Assembly: GCF_900316465.1 (NCBI RefSeq)
Contig: NZ_ONDD01000012.1
Coordinates: 1-64,000, forward strand
Direction: 5' to 3'
Length of the DNA: 64,000 bases
From: an uncultured Fibrobacter sp.
Lineage (GTDB): Bacteria; Fibrobacterota; Fibrobacteria; Fibrobacterales; Fibrobacteraceae
The position numbers and the translations under genes were made by a program. Below, in pieces: positions 39,788 through 48,808 of this stretch. Position 1 is the stretch's first letter. Each line of letters starts with the position of its first letter. The notes beneath the pieces are model-generated. The model was not told the DNA's origin, did no database searches, and saw nothing but the letters and a program-made list of their open reading frames with translations.

Positions 39788-40372
39788 ATGAGAAAAGTGG
39801 TCATTTTAAATGCGAGTCCGCGCAAAGACGGAAACATCAGCCAAATGCTGAATATCATAGGCAACGAGCTGTTTGAAAATGGCACCGAAGTCAATATCAT
39901 TGATGTCTGCAAGTTGGAATTTCGCCCGTGTATCGGTTGTATGAAATGCCGTAGCGCTCACGATTGCGTGATGCCGGAGGACGATGCGAAACGGATTCTT
40001 CGCATGGTGCAAGAATGTGATGGCCTAGTGGTCGGTTCGCCTTGCTATTGGGGCAACATGACCGGGCAACTCAAAATGCTATTCGACCGCTGGGTTTACG
40101 GCATGATGGACCACAGCGAACGCGATTACCCGATTCCACTGTTAAAGGGAAAGAAGGCTGTCATTGTGACGACATGCACTACGCAATGGCCATTCAACCT
40201 GTTTTTCAAGCAGTCGGCCGGCACCGTTCGCGCCCTCAAGGAAATCCTCTGCTGGAGCGGATTCAAGATTGCAGGCGTGATTCAAAAAGGCGGAACCCAC
40301 AAGAGTAAAGGCCTTACGCCCAAAGAAATTGCCAAGTGCAAGAAAATTGCTTTGTCTTTAGGTTCGCATTAA
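39788..40372 (+). CDS. Flavodoxin-fold iron-sulfur flavoprotein / NAD(P)H-dependent oxidoreductase
   Basis: A 194-residue FMN-binding protein with the N-terminal phosphate loop L-N-A-S-P-R-K-D-G-N-I-S, a central C-I-G-C-M-K-C motif like iron-sulfur flavoproteins, and G-S-P-C-Y-W-G-N-M-T-G-Q-L-K as the FMN-contact loop. It probably transfers electrons between NAD(P)H or ferredoxin and an unknown acceptor in the cytoplasm. GGGAG sets the start. It is single, with no redox partner next to it and tgt converging on it. Confidence 0.85.
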   Translation: MRKVVILNASPRKDGNISQMLNIIGNELFENGTEVNIIDVCKLEFRPCIGCMKCRSAHDCVMPEDDAKRILRMVQECDGLVVGSPCYWGNMTGQLKMLFDRWVYGMMDHSERDYPIPLLKGKKAVIVTTCTTQWPFNLFFKQSAGTVRALKEILCWSGFKIAGVIQKGGTHKSKGLTPKEIAKCKKIALSLGSH

Positions 40373-40398
40373 AGGCGTGAAAACGCAATCGGGCTAAA

Positions 40399-41538
40399 TT
40401 ATTCCGCTTCGCGCTGTAATTGCGGGATCATTTCTGCAGACCATTCTTCGAAATCGCCCGCCTCGATATGGTCGCGGGCCTGTTGCATCAAATGCAAATA
40501 GAAATGCAGGTTGTGAAGCGTTGAAAGCGTCCAGCCGAGGGGTTCCTTGGTCTTGAAAAGGTGGCGCACATAGGCGCGTGTGTAGTTCCGGCAACAATGG
40601 CAGTCGCATTCCGGGTCTAGCGAGCGTTCGTCATCGGCGAATTTGGCGTTCTTGTAGCGGAGCACTCCCCTGCTGGTGTACACAAGGCCGTCCTGCGCGT
40701 TCTTGGCGGGCAGAATGCAGTCAAACATGTCGACACCGCGCTTGATGAGTTCCAGCAAGTTCCAGGGCGTGCCCACCCCCATCACGTAGCGGGCTCGGTC
40801 GGCAGGCAGCGAATTCGTGCAGAAATCCGCAATTTCGTACATGGTTTCGACAGGTTCGCCTACGGAAAGGCCGCCCATCGCGTAGCCATCAGGAGCGATT
40901 TCCTTGAGGGCGTCAATGGATTTTTGGCGGAGTTCCTTATGCATGCCGCCCTGCACAATCCCGAAGAAGAATTGCGGGTAATCGTGGACAGGAGGATTTT
41001 CGCGGAGCCAATCCACTGCGCGGCGGGTCCATTTGAGCGTGTAGTCGAGCGAGTGCGAAGCCTCTTCAACGGTGCTCGGGTAAGGCGTGCATTCATCGAA
41101 GGCCATAATGATGTCCGCACCGATTTCGCGCTGGGCCTTCATGACCGATTCCGGCGTGAACAGATGGCGCGAACCATCTAGATGACTGCGGAATTCAACG
41201 CCTTCTTCAGTAATGTGGCGAAGTTCCTTCAGGCTCCAGACCTGGAATCCGCCGCTATCTGTGAGCATCGGGCCATTCCAGCCCATGAATTTCTGCACGC
41301 CGCCCATCTTGGCCACAAGTTTCGTGCCTGGGCGCAAATACAAGTGGTACGTATTCGCGAGAATGATCTGCGCCTGCATTTCGCGCAAGTCCCGCGAAGA
41401 AAGTCCCTTCACGCTTGCAAGAGTGCCCACCGGCATAAAAATCGGCGTTTCCACCACGCCGTGGGCGGTGTGGAGCCGGCCGCGGCGGGCCTTGCTCTTG
41501 GCGCTTGTCTTGACGAGTTCGAAGGGATTCTGATTCAC
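40399..41538 (-). CDS. tgt: Queuine tRNA-ribosyltransferase
   Basis: A 379-residue tRNA-guanine transglycosylase. It swaps guanine 34 for preQ1 in tRNAs for Asp, Asn, His and Tyr. Visible features are the L-T-D-S-G-G-F-Q active-site block, the G-V-G-T-P-W-N-L-L segment with the D-M-F-D-C nucleophile region, and the zinc site C-D-C-H-C-C-R-N-Y...H near the end. It is the last gene of hemA-hemC-tgt, 12 nt after hemC. tRNA-Asp with a GTC anticodon, a substrate type, is at 63008. Confidence 0.97.
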   Translation of the reverse strand: MNQNPFELVKTSAKSKARRGRLHTAHGVVETPIFMPVGTLASVKGLSSRDLREMQAQIILANTYHLYLRPGTKLVAKMGGVQKFMGWNGPMLTDSGGFQVWSLKELRHITEEGVEFRSHLDGSRHLFTPESVMKAQREIGADIIMAFDECTPYPSTVEEASHSLDYTLKWTRRAVDWLRENPPVHDYPQFFFGIVQGGMHKELRQKSIDALKEIAPDGYAMGGLSVGEPVETMYEIADFCTNSLPADRARYVMGVGTPWNLLELIKRGVDMFDCILPAKNAQDGLVYTSRGVLRYKNAKFADDERSLDPECDCHCCRNYTRAYVRHLFKTKEPLGWTLSTLHNLHFYLHLMQQARDHIEAGDFEEWSAEMIPQLQREAE

Positions 41539-41550
41539 GGGGCAACCGGA

Positions 41551-42480
41551 TTAAAGCTGTTCGCGGATTTTTTGAGCGAGGGCGAAGCCGGCGGCGCGGG
41601 CCTGTGCAACAGAGTCGGCGGCGCGGGCGTCAAGGGGCTGCGAGACTTGAGCGCGGAGCTGGCGTTTGCTGGATTCATCCCAGTAAATGCCGCGGAGCGC
41701 GAGGGTGCCCGCATCACTAAATTCGGCGAAGCTTGCAACCGGGAATTGACAGCCTGCGTTGAGCGCCTTAAGGTAGGCCATTTCGGCGACGGCGATGGCA
41801 TACGATTCAGCATCGTTGACTCGAGCGAGCTGGTCGGCAAGTTCATCGGACGGCGAACAAAGTGTTTCTATCGCAAGGATGCCTTGGCCGGAAGCCGGAA
41901 GGATTTGTTCTGTGCTAAAGAATTCTGTCACCTGGTCGGCAAGGCCCATACGCTTGAGGCCGGCGGCGGCGAGCACAACGGCGTCGAGTTCCGCAAGCTT
42001 ACCGAGGCGAGTCTGGATGTTCCCGCGAATAGGTACGTATTCCAAATCCGGGCGAAGCGCCTTCAATTGCACCACACGGCGAATGCTACCGGTGCCGACG
42101 CGGGCCCCTGCAGGCAACTCCATAAACTTGATTCCGGCGGCTCCCCCACGAGCAATAAATGCATCGCGCGGGTCTTCGCGCTTCAAAACCGCCGCAAGCT
42201 TGAATTCGGGCAAAACTTCAGCCGGCATATCCTTTAAGCTGTGAACCGCAATGTCGGCGCGGCCTTCTAAAAGGGCGACTTCAAGTTCCTTAATGAAAAC
42301 GCCCTTACCGCCAAAGCTAGCCAAAGATTTATCAAGACGGCGGTCGCCTTCGGTCGTCATCGAGACAAGTTCATAGCTCAGACCCGGATTCGCCACCACA
42401 ATGGCATCGGCCGCCATGGTCGTTTGTGCCAAGGCAAGAGCGCTCTTGCGGGTTGCAACACGCAGCTTACATTCAGTCAT
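41551..42480 (-). CDS. hemC: Hydroxymethylbilane synthase
   Basis: A 309-residue porphobilinogen deaminase that joins four porphobilinogens into hydroxymethylbilane. It starts M-T-E-C-K-L-R-V-A-T-R-K-S-A-L-A. The substrate-binding arginines lie in G-T-G-S-I-R-R-V-V-Q and I-R-G-N-I-Q-T-R, and the dipyrromethane cofactor cysteine is in L-N-A-G-C-Q-F-P-V (Gly-Gly is usual, Ala-Gly here). The start overlaps the hemA stop by 8 nt, so the two are translationally coupled. Upstream codons in frame overlap hemA further and are unlikely. Confidence 0.96.
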   Translation of the reverse strand: MTECKLRVATRKSALALAQTTMAADAIVVANPGLSYELVSMTTEGDRRLDKSLASFGGKGVFIKELEVALLEGRADIAVHSLKDMPAEVLPEFKLAAVLKREDPRDAFIARGGAAGIKFMELPAGARVGTGSIRRVVQLKALRPDLEYVPIRGNIQTRLGKLAELDAVVLAAAGLKRMGLADQVTEFFSTEQILPASGQGILAIETLCSPSDELADQLARVNDAESYAIAVAEMAYLKALNAGCQFPVASFAEFSDAGTLALRGIYWDESSKRQLRAQVSQPLDARAADSVAQARAAGFALAQKIREQL

Positions 42481-43798
42481 TGTTCGCCCCCAAGCACTTG
42501 AGGAACACCTGCACATCTTCGGGCGAATTTTCAGCCTTCACCTTGTATAAGAAATCGTTGGCCATCTTTTTGGCAAAGCGTTCGTACATCATTTGCACGC
42601 GGTGGCGATCTTCTTCGGGCAAATCCGGCATCGAACGGAGCAATTTGTCAGATTCTTCGTTCGCCGACTTCAGCATTCTTTCGGCATGCACACTAATCTG
42701 TTTCGAGACTTCGTCCATGCGCATCCACTGCAAGAATTCGTCAATGCCTTCTTTCAGAATCTTTTGGGCGGCTTCAAGCTCAATCATGCGCAGGCGGCGA
42801 TTTTCAGAGACAACCTTTTCGAGGTCATCGACGCAAACGTATTGCACGCCAGAAATCTCACCGATACAAGCTTCCGCATTACGCGGGCTACCCAAATCAA
42901 TCACCAAGCGCTTGGCATTAGCGCTTACGCCCGGGTGTTCTGCCACCTTGCTGCAATGACGTTCAAACACGACATCGAGCGCACCTTTAGGGGCATTGCC
43001 TTCGGGTACTTCAACAGCTCCAATCGCCTTTGCATATTCTTCTTTCGTAATGATCGGCTCTTGACAGGCGCTGCAAAGAATCACCACATCACACTTGCCG
43101 AGCACCTGATAGCGGTCTTCAAACTTGACCGGCGTGAGCACGTCTGCAAATTTTTCGGCATTTGCAAAGGTTTTGCTGCTTGCAAAAATCTTGGTCGTAT
43201 TTTCTTGCACATACTTGAGCATCAAGGAGCCCATTTCACCGAGACCCACAATGTATACGGTACGGTTTTCCAAGTCATCAAAGGTGTGCTGCACCTGTTT
43301 CATGGCCAAGAACGGAATATTGCAACTGAGCTTGCTCAAGTTGGTTTCGGTCTTGATACGCTTGGTGGTGTGAATGGCACTCTGAAAGAGCTTGTTCAGG
43401 GTATTCCCCGTTGCATGCAACTGGTGCGCCGTTTCGTAGGCGCGGCCAATCTGGTGTAAAATTTGGTCTTCACCCATTGCCACCGAATCAAGACCCGCAC
43501 ACACGTTCATCACGTGGCGCGCCACCTCGTCGCCCGACTTAAAGTAAAAGAATTTCGCAAAATCGTCGTAACTCTGTCCAGCAAGTCCACAAACGTACTT
43601 AACCAATTCAACATCACTCAATTCGCGGTCAGACGCCACGTAAACTTCGGTACGATTACAAGTAGCAAGTATTAAAAGTTCATCAAAGGTCGAATGGCTC
43701 AACGCTTCGGTCTTGACATCCATCGGGATATAGAACTTTTCGCGAATTGCGATTTCAGCCACCTTGTGGCTCATGCCTGCCATATAAATTTTGCGCAT
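42473..43798 (-). CDS. hemA: Glutamyl-tRNA reductase
   Basis: A 441-residue enzyme, first committed step of C5 tetrapyrrole synthesis: it reduces glutamyl-tRNA to glutamate-1-semialdehyde with NADPH. The N-terminal catalytic domain has the nucleophile Cys in A-T-C-N-R-T-E-V-Y, then the Rossmann domain (I-V-G-L-G-E-M-G) and the helical dimerisation end. It heads hemA-hemC-tgt. No Shine-Dalgarno precedes the ATG; a TAAATT box 6 nt upstream suggests a leaderless mRNA. Together with ahbAB and ahbC nearby it points to siroheme-derived haem. Confidence 0.97.
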   Translation of the reverse strand: MRKIYMAGMSHKVAEIAIREKFYIPMDVKTEALSHSTFDELLILATCNRTEVYVASDRELSDVELVKYVCGLAGQSYDDFAKFFYFKSGDEVARHVMNVCAGLDSVAMGEDQILHQIGRAYETAHQLHATGNTLNKLFQSAIHTTKRIKTETNLSKLSCNIPFLAMKQVQHTFDDLENRTVYIVGLGEMGSLMLKYVQENTTKIFASSKTFANAEKFADVLTPVKFEDRYQVLGKCDVVILCSACQEPIITKEEYAKAIGAVEVPEGNAPKGALDVVFERHCSKVAEHPGVSANAKRLVIDLGSPRNAEACIGEISGVQYVCVDDLEKVVSENRRLRMIELEAAQKILKEGIDEFLQWMRMDEVSKQISVHAERMLKSANEESDKLLRSMPDLPEEDRHRVQMMYERFAKKMANDFLYKVKAENSPEDVQVFLKCLGANND

Positions 43799-43804
43799 GG
43801 GCTA

Positions 43805-43810
43805 AATTTA
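43805..43810 (-). promoter_or_regulatory. Candidate -10 box for leaderless hemA mRNA
   Basis: TAAATT on the minus strand, 6 nt before the hemA ATG; the 16 nt up to ATG are almost the same as before aguB (CTAAATTTAGCCC versus CTAAATTTGGACC). Confidence 0.45.
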
Positions 43811-43818
43811 GAAAAATC

Positions 43819-45081
43819 TCAATAGCCGATTTCGTTGTCGATCCAGCGGTAGCGCTGTTTCATCCATTCTATCATGGTTTCAACAGCCTCGTCATAAGAA
43901 CCGTAAGCATCCTTCAGAGCCCAGTTTTCGGTATTTTGCATGACCGGCCAGCGACGGTATTCATTTTCAATAGCCTTGTCGATAATGGTGCGGTACAACG
44001 GAACACTGTCAATCAACGCCTTAAACGTTTCGCGGTGTTCTTTCCAAAAATCAACGGCAGCGCGGTCAACCAAGGAATTTTGGAGAAGATAGTAATTCAG
44101 GCGATACCTGCGAATGTACCATTCTTCAGGCTTTTTATTCTGTTCGCGTGAGGCATTTCCAAACGCCAAGTCAAAATCCCACAAGGGACCAAAATGAATC
44201 GGTTCACCCTTTTTCCAAGTAAAGTGTACACTGCGGGCAAAGTTTCCATCTTCATTCTTCGAATATTCATGGACCCAATAAAAAAGGAGGTAATCGTCGA
44301 GATCAATCCAATCCACGATTTCATCGCTGTTATACCTATACGGGCGCATCGCAAAATTTTCGAATGCGTTTATATGGTCCAGCAAAAGCTCTTCTGTTTC
44401 GGGCGATGGATTTTTCGGGGATTTGATGTGGTAATAAAAACCGTTATCACTCTGAACATAGGGGGGATCAAACTTTTTGGAATCCTCTTTTTCGACAAGG
44501 AACGTTGTGTCGTTTTCTTCGATATTCACACGATTCTTGGCGACCTTGATCGTTTCGGAGAGCAAATAGAGTCCCATGTACTTGCGGTTAAGATAAACCT
44601 CTACAAATTGCATTTTAGGCGTATACTTGGCACCGAGCCATTCCGAAAGACGGGTCATCATGTAATTGCGCAAATGGGTCTTGTCACCATAATTAGCAAT
44701 CAACGCCCAGTCGCGATTTTTGGGCATCCCAAAGAGATTCACCTTATCCTTGAATTCCAACTTCAAGCCGTATTTGGGCATTTTAAAACTGGAATTGCCT
44801 CGTCCGCGTACAGTGAGTTCGTAGACTTCGCTTTCGGGGGCTTTTTCGCCGTAAATCTGCAAGTGCGAAGGAATCTCGGTTTCGCGGTCACGAATGCCCG
44901 CAAAGTCTTCGGTCTCAATCACCAAGCGAGGGAGTCCGGCGTACGGGTACACGGAATCGTCTATGGGAAGACTGTCGGGATTGCTTTCGGTTTCGGCCCA
45001 ATAACAGGCAGCAAGGCAGATGCAGCAAAAAAATGCTGCAAGCTGATTGAGCAAGCTTATTTTGCGGGCCATTAAACGCAT
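43819..45081 (-). CDS. CotH-family lipoprotein
   Basis: A 420-residue envelope protein of the CotH family, whose members include atypical protein kinases and cellulosome or spore-surface proteins. The signal peptide ends in the lipobox L-A-A-C. The fold signatures G-R-G-N-S-S-F, K-Y-G-L-K-L-E-F-K, L-R-N-Y-M-M-T-R-L, Y-L-N-R-K-Y-M-G-L-Y-L-L-S-E and the late W-D-F-D-L-A-F-G-N (metal/ATP-site Asp) are present. It may phosphorylate or bind a surface protein. Two close ATGs (45081 and 45072) are possible, and neither has a good ribosome site. The 101 nt to the next divergent gene hold AT-rich promoters. Confidence 0.88.
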   Translation of the reverse strand: MRLMARKISLLNQLAAFFCCICLAACYWAETESNPDSLPIDDSVYPYAGLPRLVIETEDFAGIRDRETEIPSHLQIYGEKAPESEVYELTVRGRGNSSFKMPKYGLKLEFKDKVNLFGMPKNRDWALIANYGDKTHLRNYMMTRLSEWLGAKYTPKMQFVEVYLNRKYMGLYLLSETIKVAKNRVNIEENDTTFLVEKEDSKKFDPPYVQSDNGFYYHIKSPKNPSPETEELLLDHINAFENFAMRPYRYNSDEIVDWIDLDDYLLFYWVHEYSKNEDGNFARSVHFTWKKGEPIHFGPLWDFDLAFGNASREQNKKPEEWYIRRYRLNYYLLQNSLVDRAAVDFWKEHRETFKALIDSVPLYRTIIDKAIENEYRRWPVMQNTENWALKDAYGSYDEAVETMIEWMKQRYRWIDNEIGY

Positions 45082-45169
45082 CAGCTGAAATATAATTCTT
45101 TTAATTGCCTCACTGATGCGATTTCACTAACGTGAATTCTGTTTAGGGAATATATTTCATAAAAAAAAT

Positions 45170-45175
45170 TATATT
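45170..45175 (+). promoter_or_regulatory. Candidate -10 box for leaderless envelope-protein mRNA
   Basis: TATATT ends 7 nt before the ATG at 45183; no Shine-Dalgarno lies between. Confidence 0.35.
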
Positions 45176-45182
45176 TCTTGAC

Positions 45183-45971
45183 ATGAATAAAGTCTTCGGG
45201 TGCATTTTGTCAATTGCTTTTGTGGCAAGCTTTGCCACAGAGAGCCTGCACCCGATTATAGCTCCCGCAACCCAATTGGGCGTTCAAGGGACAGTCGAAT
45301 TAGACGATGACGTTTACAGCGGCGACATGGAAGTCTCGGCAGAATATGCCGTACACCCGCGCCTAAGCCTTTACGTAGACGGCGCGTTCCGTTTTTTGAG
45401 TTATAGCTACGAATATTCCACCGATGGCTACATCCACAATTATTGTAACCTTCATGTGAATGGCTTTAACGAGACCTACGTGGGCGCAAAAGGACTGATT
45501 CTCCCCTACTTGGGGTTGAATCTCGGCTGGCAATTCCCGCCCGGCGAAGGTTCCCAAAAGAACCGCTTTCACCGCCTGAATGTTGAGCCCTTCAACCTGC
45601 TGCAGGTTTCCAAGAATCTAACCGTAGGCACTGCCTTACGATACAACACCTTCCTCGAAGACAAAAACTTCAAGCCCGGTGACGAAATCGGATTCAAGGC
45701 ATCACTCGTCTGGACTCCTGCCCACTGGGAATTCAGCGAAGTCTTCCTTTACCAGGCGCGAATCGAAGAATCGGAAAACAGGAACCTGGACAAGCGTTAT
45801 CGCGGCATGAAGGACAAATACCGCGGCATGAAAATGAAGTTTGACGCCATGCGCTACTTCAACATTGCAGGGTTTTCTACGGGTTTCGGGCTGAATTACG
45901 AAATCCACGAAGGCACGTTATTCGGCTTTGAAACAGGCCACCGCATCGGAATTGAAGCGAAAATTCTTTAG
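45183..45971 (+). CDS. Probable outer-membrane beta-barrel protein
   Basis: A 262-residue exported protein I do not recognise. The signal peptide (cut after S-F-A-T or nearby) is followed by alternating hydrophobic/polar strands rich in Tyr, Phe and Gly (L-S-L-Y-V-D-G-A-F-R-F, L-G-L-N-L-G-W-Q-F, F-S-T-G-F-G-L-N-Y), as in small outer-membrane barrels. An unusual R-Y-R-G-M-K-D-K-Y-R-G-M-K repeat lies near residue 205. It is 9 nt upstream of a second barrel-like gene, so the two are probably cotranscribed. Confidence 0.65.
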   Translation: MNKVFGCILSIAFVASFATESLHPIIAPATQLGVQGTVELDDDVYSGDMEVSAEYAVHPRLSLYVDGAFRFLSYSYEYSTDGYIHNYCNLHVNGFNETYVGAKGLILPYLGLNLGWQFPPGEGSQKNRFHRLNVEPFNLLQVSKNLTVGTALRYNTFLEDKNFKPGDEIGFKASLVWTPAHWEFSEVFLYQARIEESENRNLDKRYRGMKDKYRGMKMKFDAMRYFNIAGFSTGFGLNYEIHEGTLFGFETGHRIGIEAKIL

Positions 45972-45979
45972 GAGTACAT

Positions 45980-46558
45980 ATGAAATCTAAAATCATATCA
46001 ATATTTCTGATACTTCTTTTCACATCCATCTCGTTTGCCCGAGAACCAGAAAACAACACCGAACATCCCAGCAAGGATTCTACGGTTGATACAACGAGCA
46101 ATCCCAACGAGAAAAATACCTTTAAGCGGCATACGATAAGCGTCGGTTACGGCATTTTAACGGCTTCGGATATTATCGGAATGATCGGCGCCGCAATTGT
46201 AAGCATGTTCAGTGAAGAAGACAACTTTGGAACCTTGGGGGCACTTTCCATTGATTACGGCTACAAGGTTGGAGAAGTTTTCGAAACGGGTCTCGTTTTC
46301 AACTATGCGGAACCTATCAAGAATACGCCTCTTTACACCATTATGCCAAGGGCAAAGTTCAACTTCAATTCAACTGGATTTTTCAACCCGTTCATGGAAC
46401 TGGATCTTGGCGCATCCTTCAGCGAAAACGGAGCGATTCCCATGTTCCACACCACATTGCTCGGACTCGAGATGGGGCGGACCATCCCCCTGACAATCAA
46501 CATTTTAAGCTTTGGACAGCGCGGCATGCTCTATACCTCGCTAGGAGTCAAGTTCTAG
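45980..46558 (+). CDS. Probable outer-membrane beta-barrel protein
   Basis: A 192-residue exported protein without a recognised family. The signal peptide (I-F-L-I-L-L-F-T-S-I-S-F-A) is followed by a polar linker (25-48) and strands with Gly and aromatic residues (I-S-V-G-Y-G-I-L, F-E-T-G-L-V-F-N-Y, F-M-E-L-D-L-G-A-S-F) ending in L-G-V-K-F, an aromatic C-terminal residue as in barrels. AGGAG sets the start. It follows the previous gene by 8 nt and converges on ahbAB. Confidence 0.65.
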   Translation: MKSKIISIFLILLFTSISFAREPENNTEHPSKDSTVDTTSNPNEKNTFKRHTISVGYGILTASDIIGMIGAAIVSMFSEEDNFGTLGALSIDYGYKVGEVFETGLVFNYAEPIKNTPLYTIMPRAKFNFNSTGFFNPFMELDLGASFSENGAIPMFHTTLLGLEMGRTIPLTINILSFGQRGMLYTSLGVKF

Positions 46559-46564
46559 CAGGGA

Positions 46565-47482
46565 TTAAGCAAAAAAGCGGAAACTCGTTTTCTTGAGTTC
46601 ACGCACCGAACGCAAAACGACGTAATCAGGGTTGCCGATGGATTCGGCAGCCTCTTTAATTTGGCGGTCCAGTTCCTCGGCTGACTGAGCATGCATCATG
46701 GCGTAGAGCGTGTACGGGAATCCTTCGAAAGCCGGACGCTCATAGCAATGCGAAATATAGGGCTTTTGCGCTAGAATATCACCGCCATTTGTCGTATTAA
46801 AGCAGACCATGGCGTTGTCGGCAAAGCCCGCTTCTTGATGGCGAAGAATCGCTCCAAAACGGCGCATGCGTCTCAAATCCAGGTCTTCGCGGAGTTCATC
46901 ACACGATACGCCCCAATCCTTGAACGGGGTAAGCGAATGCGGGATGTCTTCGCAAGCAACGCGGATTCGGTTGCGGTCCGAGCCGGAAAGCGGTTTCGAC
47001 CTTGCGCAGGAGTTTTTACGGATTACCGGTGCTGCAGTGCCGCCCATGACCGTATTAATCTTGAACTTCTTGGTCGCCAAGAGCACATGTACATCGTGCA
47101 GTTCTGTTTTCGCACAAACGTCATCGACAATCTTTTGAATTTCAGCTTCGGACTGGGCAATGACCGTAAACCATACGTTGTATTCGTGGCTGCGCTGATA
47201 ATTATGAGTTATCGCAGGAATTTCATTAACAGCGGTTGCGAACGCTTCTATGGCGGACTCCGTTACCTTTCCCGCACAAAGGCGAGAGATAAAGCCAAGC
47301 GCCCTAGAATCGTACACGCCCCCGATACGGCGGATAACGCCCGACTGACGCAGTCCCTCGACAGCGGCAAAAACGGTCTGTTCGTCGGAACCAAGCTGAC
47401 CTGCCAGCACCTGATACGGGCGTTCTTCCACCGGAAAAGCGTCCTGGATGATGGCGAGAAGGTTTTGTTCAAGTTCGGTCAT
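46565..47482 (-). CDS. ahbAB: Fused siroheme decarboxylase (AhbA-AhbB)
   Basis: A 305-residue fusion of two Lrp/AsnC-like units. Unit one (about 1-140) carries G-G-V-Y-D-S-R-A-L-G-F, and unit two (about 165-305) R-R-F-G-A-I-L-R-H-Q-E-A-G-F, the signatures of siroheme decarboxylase subunits. The enzyme removes two carboxylates from siroheme to give 12,18-didecarboxysiroheme in the alternative haem pathway. In many organisms AhbA and AhbB are separate. The AhbC gene is directly upstream on the same strand, separated by a hairpin repeat. A plain AsnC-type regulator is the alternative, but the context argues against it. Confidence 0.9.
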   Translation of the reverse strand: MTELEQNLLAIIQDAFPVEERPYQVLAGQLGSDEQTVFAAVEGLRQSGVIRRIGGVYDSRALGFISRLCAGKVTESAIEAFATAVNEIPAITHNYQRSHEYNVWFTVIAQSEAEIQKIVDDVCAKTELHDVHVLLATKKFKINTVMGGTAAPVIRKNSCARSKPLSGSDRNRIRVACEDIPHSLTPFKDWGVSCDELREDLDLRRMRRFGAILRHQEAGFADNAMVCFNTTNGGDILAQKPYISHCYERPAFEGFPYTLYAMMHAQSAEELDRQIKEAAESIGNPDYVVLRSVRELKKTSFRFFA

Positions 47483-47487
47483 ACGAA

Positions 47488-47548
47488 TGCGAAATGTGCG
47501 ATAAGTGATGTGAAATAATCAATTACTCATTCCACATTACACATTTGA
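47488..47548 (-). repeat. Heptad-like hairpin repeat, copy C
   Basis: AAATGTGCGATAAGTGATGTG faces ATTACTCATTCCACATTACACATTT. The second arm includes the ahbC stop codon (GTG-TAA-TG), so the repeat has fixed the last codon of that gene. It separates ahbC and ahbAB. Confidence 0.6.
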
Positions 47549-48712
47549 AATTTCTTCGTCGGTCAAGTAGCAGGCCGGATCCTCTTCCCAGAAGTCGCCC
47601 GTTACAGCCTCGGCGCGAGTACGGAAGTTGCCGTTGCAAAGGTTCAGATAGGCGCACTTGGGGCAGCGACCCTTCAGAATCGGCTTACGGTTCTTGAGGC
47701 CAGCCATAATCGGGTTGCTTTCATCGCTCCAGATTTCGCCAAAGCTACGTTCGCGCACATTACCCAGCGTAATGTATTGCGTGAACTGGTCCGGGTGAAC
47801 GTTACCGATGCTATCGATGTTACCGAAGGCCATACCGCTGCGGTTTCCGCCATTGCGCTGGATAAGCTCCAGCACCTTTTCGGCGCGGGCCGGGTCTTCG
47901 CGCAGCATGCGACGATACAGATAAACGGCGTCGGCGTGGTTGTCCACCGTCAAGATTTCCTTGTCGATTCCACGCTTCTTGAAGTCTAGCGTGCGGTCAA
48001 TAATTAAATCCATTGCCTTGCGACTTTCTTCGTGGTTCAAGTCGTTTGCAACCATGGCAGAACCACGACCGCTGTAAACTAGGTGATAGAAGCACACGCG
48101 GTCGATGTTTTCAGCTTCGAGCAGGTCGAAAATGGCGTTCAGGTCTTGCACGTTGTAGCGCGTAATGGTAAAGCGCAGGCCCACCTTCTGGCCAGTCGCC
48201 ACACAGTTGCGGATACCGCGCAGGGCAAGCCTATAAGCGCCATCTTTACCGCGGAACTTATCGTGCGTTGCCTCGCAGCCGTCCAGGCTAATGCCCACAT
48301 AACCTACGCCCATGTCCTTGAGCTTTTGGGCCACGTCAGGCGTGATGCAGGTGCCGTTCGTGCTGATGGTCGGGCGGATTCCCTTGCTTGCTGCATAATT
48401 TGCCAACTCAAAAAAGTCCGGACGGAGAAGCGGTTCGCCACCGCTAAAAAGAATCACCGGCACCTTGAAATCGGCCAGTTGATCAATAAGGGCCAAGCCT
48501 TCCTCGTGCGTCAGTTCGTTCTGGTACTTGATAGCCTCGGAGCGAGCGTAACAATGCACGCAGCTAAGGTTGCAAGTCTTGGTGCAGTTCCACACCACCA
48601 CAGGGCCACGGCCCGGCGCAACGCCGTTCTTGCATTCATGAGCCTTGGGTTCGTAACGCAGCTGGTCACCGTAATTCGGCGTATCCATCAAAAGCTTGGT
48701 AATACTGATCAT
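47537..48712 (-). CDS. ahbC: 12,18-didecarboxysiroheme deacetylase
   Basis: A 391-residue radical SAM enzyme that removes acetate side chains from didecarboxysiroheme to give Fe-coproporphyrin III. The cluster motif is C-N-L-S-C-V-H-C (Cys47, Cys51, Cys54), followed by F-S-G-G-E-P-L-L. A SPASM-like end has C-P-K-C-A-Y-L-N-L-C-N-G-N-F-R-T-R-A. The N-terminal L-R-Y-E...G-R-G-P-V-V-V-W-N block is typical of AhbC. ahbAB follows in the same direction. AhbD is not in the window. No clear ribosome site precedes the ATG. Confidence 0.9.
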   Translation of the reverse strand: MISITKLLMDTPNYGDQLRYEPKAHECKNGVAPGRGPVVVWNCTKTCNLSCVHCYARSEAIKYQNELTHEEGLALIDQLADFKVPVILFSGGEPLLRPDFFELANYAASKGIRPTISTNGTCITPDVAQKLKDMGVGYVGISLDGCEATHDKFRGKDGAYRLALRGIRNCVATGQKVGLRFTITRYNVQDLNAIFDLLEAENIDRVCFYHLVYSGRGSAMVANDLNHEESRKAMDLIIDRTLDFKKRGIDKEILTVDNHADAVYLYRRMLREDPARAEKVLELIQRNGGNRSGMAFGNIDSIGNVHPDQFTQYITLGNVRERSFGEIWSDESNPIMAGLKNRKPILKGRCPKCAYLNLCNGNFRTRAEAVTGDFWEEDPACYLTDEEISNV

Positions 48713-48749
48713 AATCTAAAACTTGTTTGGGAATGGCCTAAAGATAGAA

Positions 48750-48777
48750 AAATAACCCCGGTTACCCGAGGTTATTA
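48750..48777 (-). terminator. Rho-independent terminator after lpoB
   Basis: AATAACCCCGG (48751-48761) pairs with CCGAGGTTATT with one mismatch; the minus strand continues TTTTTC. Confidence 0.82.
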
Positions 48778-48808
48778 AAAGCTTTCTCTGTTAAGTGTCG
48801 CGTCGCGA

